A program made the translations under genes and the position numbers. This document shows positions 5,755 through 7,169 of a stretch of 7,169 nucleotides of DNA, one piece after another. The notes beneath the pieces were generated by a model. The model saw only the letters and a list, made by a program, of their open reading frames with translations, ran no database searches and was not told where the DNA came from. Source of the stretch: Acidimicrobiaceae bacterium (GTDB taxonomy: Bacteria; Actinomycetota; Acidimicrobiia; Acidimicrobiales; MedAcidi-G1); NCBI GenBank assembly GCA_002727895.1, contig PBUO01000120.1, positions 1-7,169 of the forward strand, read 5' to 3'. Position 1 is the first letter of the stretch. Each line of letters begins with the position of its first letter.

Positions 5755-7169
5755 TCAGCGCCGGAGGCGGGCGACAAGGGAACGAGCGTCGGTGACGCCC
5801 GTGCGGGCCGCCACCACCACGTAGGCCAGTCCGGCCCCGCCGACGGCGACCACCGCGTCGACCACCTGGGGCAGGCCCCCGGTAGCCCATCGCAGAACCA
5901 CGGCCACCGCCACCGAGGCGGCGACCGGCACGGCCAACGCCCCCAGCACCGTCGACGGCCCGTCCACGACGAGTAGGCGTCGTCGTACCCGGCGGGACAG
6001 TAGGGCTAACTCGACCCAGGCGGCGACCGCTGAGCCGAGGGCTAGCCCGACGGCGCCGAGGTGTGGATCGGGCGATCCGGACCGGACCCCAGCCGACAAC
6101 GGGCCGAACCATCCCACGTCGACCAGCGAGATGACGTCGCCGCCGTGGATGGTCAGGCGGTCGAATGGAAACATGGCCACTAGGCCGATCGTTGCGGCCA
6201 GTGACACCCGAAGGGCGGCCAGGCGGGCCGGTCCGGCCGTGTCTCCCAGGGCGTACAGGGTGTTCTGGTGGATCCTCGATGAGGCCACGGCCGGGAGACC
6301 CAGGGCGTAGGCGGACAGAACCAGGGCCACGGCCCTCCCGTCGTCGCCGTCGAAGGCGCCCCAACCGAACAAGGCGTCTACGATCGGTTCGCCGAGCACC
6401 AGGTAGGCGACGGTGGCGAACGAGGTGAAGAAGGCGGTCCGCCGCCGGGCGGCCATGGACGTGGCGGCGACCTCAGCGGCCTCGGCGGACCGGGACATGG
6501 CAGGAAGTGAGGAAGCGGCGACGCTGGTGGCGAACAAGGCCACCGGCAGTCCGTAGAGCATCTGGGCGGAGAGCAGTCCGGCTACCGCCTCTGTGGTCAG
6601 CATCGAGGCCAGCACCAGGTCGAGGTAGCCGGAGAGTTGGACGACGCCCCGCCCCAGCACGGCCGGTCCGAAGCGGCGACGGACGTCGGCCACCCGCTCG
6701 TCGCCCAGTCCCACGGTGCGCCCGAGCAGCGGTCGGATCTCCGGGGCCAGGCGCCACACTGCGACCATTTGGACGCCGAACTGCAGGGCTCCGCCGGCCA
6801 CCAGGCCCCAGGCCAGTCCGGTGGCGGCGTCGCGAGGCGACCAGTCGCCGACCAGGGCGGCCACCAGCACGGCGGCCTGGGCGGCGTTCCAGAGCACCGG
6901 CGCCACATAGGGGAGGAAGAAACGTCCGTGGCTGTTGAGTACCCCCAGGGACCACGCCGAGAGCACCAGGAGGCCGAGGCCTCCGGTGGTGATGCGCAGC
7001 AGGTCGACGGTCAGGTCGAAGCGTGCCCCGTCGAATCCGGGAGTCAGCAGGGCGGCCAACGGCTGGGCGGCCACGATGGCCACCAGCACCAGGGCGCCGG
7101 CCACCACGGTGAGCAGACCGGCCACCGCGGCGGCCACCCGCCCGGCCTCCTCCCGGCGGCCCTCGCCGA
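5755..7169 (-). CDS. murJ: Lipid II flippase MurJ/MviN (5' end missing)
   Basis: Integral membrane protein of the MOP superfamily that flips lipid II across the cytoplasmic membrane for peptidoglycan synthesis. About 471 residues are visible. The frame stays open to the right edge (GEGRREEAGR before the GTG at 7137), so that GTG is internal and the start lies beyond the window; a full MurJ has about 500-550 residues and 14 membrane helices. About 12 hydrophobic helices can be counted. Family motifs are LLTPGF, then GVLNSHGRFFLPYVAPVLWN in the second and third visible helices, and LYALGDTAGPARLA in the middle of the protein. A loop of about 30 residues with Gly, Ser and Asp before GAVGLALGSAVAAW is longer than usual. 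The C-terminus ends soon after the last helix with a basic RSLVARLRR, so the pseudokinase extension of mycobacterial MurJ is absent. It is convergent with proB. Flippase activity itself is inferred from the family. Confidence 0.93.
   Translation of the reverse strand, partial: GEGRREEAGRVAAAVAGLLTVVAGALVLVAIVAAQPLAALLTPGFDGARFDLTVDLLRITTGGLGLLVLSAWSLGVLNSHGRFFLPYVAPVLWNAAQAAVLVAALVGDWSPRDAATGLAWGLVAGGALQFGVQMVAVWRLAPEIRPLLGRTVGLGDERVADVRRRFGPAVLGRGVVQLSGYLDLVLASMLTTEAVAGLLSAQMLYGLPVALFATSVAASSLPAMSRSAEAAEVAATSMAARRRTAFFTSFATVAYLVLGEPIVDALFGWGAFDGDDGRAVALVLSAYALGLPAVASSRIHQNTLYALGDTAGPARLAALRVSLAATIGLVAMFPFDRLTIHGGDVISLVDVGWFGPLSAGVRSGSPDPHLGAVGLALGSAVAAWVELALLSRRVRRRLLVVDGPSTVLGALAVPVAASVAVAVVLRWATGGLPQVVDAVVAVGGAGLAYVVVAARTGVTDARSLVARLRR

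Noticed and set aside
5543..6364. Open frame of about 273 residues on the minus strand across the proB-murJ junction
   Set aside because: Arg/Gly/Pro-rich shadow overlapping the proB 3' end and murJ in another frame; no domain is recognisable.
6507..6938. Open frame of about 143 residues on the plus strand inside murJ
   Set aside because: Antisense to conserved MurJ helices and dominated by Arg, Pro and Ala; no support as a gene.
7135..7137. GTG as the true start of murJ
   Set aside because: The frame continues open to the window edge with residues that fit MurJ, and a start here would remove the first membrane helices.
1..7169. CRISPR arrays, tRNA or rRNA genes, insertion sequences, toxin-antitoxin or phage genes
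   Set aside because: No regularly spaced repeats, cloverleaf-like segments, transposase motifs or terminal repeats were seen; almost all bases belong to the recognised genes.

Overview
The window is G+C-rich DNA (roughly 70% by eye, not counted) carrying conserved bacterial housekeeping genes. Four things point to a high-GC actinobacterium, possibly class Acidimicrobiia: the order rne, rplU, rpmA, obg, proB; the Arg-rich RRGRPIGRYLMCV lead-in of the RNase E/G; the TAnnnT -10 boxes placed 6 to 9 bases before start codons; and an Obg with the C-terminal OCT domain. The phylum is fairly secure; the class is an inference. I see no mobile element, CRISPR array, tRNA or rRNA.

Layout, left to right. 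Positions 1-1353 (+): RNase E/G, entering from the left edge. Positions 1354-1451: a gap with nested inverted repeats and a possible promoter. Positions 1452-2016 (+): ribosomal proteins L21 and L27, ended by a clear intrinsic terminator at 2054-2090. Positions 2107-3273 (-): a Dgt-type HD triphosphohydrolase, convergent with rpmA. Positions 3274-3363: a 90-bp divergent promoter region. Positions 3364-4605 (+) and 4605-5720 (+): Obg GTPase and glutamate 5-kinase, overlapping by one base. Positions 5755-7169 (-): the lipid II flippase MurJ, convergent with proB and running off the right edge.

Functionally, the plus-strand genes serve RNA processing (RNase E/G), 50S subunit composition (L21, L27) and 50S maturation (Obg); proB makes the first committed step of proline synthesis. 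dgt (dNTP pool) and murJ (cell wall) are on the opposite strand, and dgt splits the usual rpmA-obg adjacency. proA does not follow proB here.

I did not find a clearly new multi-gene system. The most unusual points are a non-canonical G4 motif (SRAD instead of NKxD) in Obg, a possible pseudoknot or operator just before rplU, a His-rich N-terminal segment in Dgt, and a long loop in MurJ.
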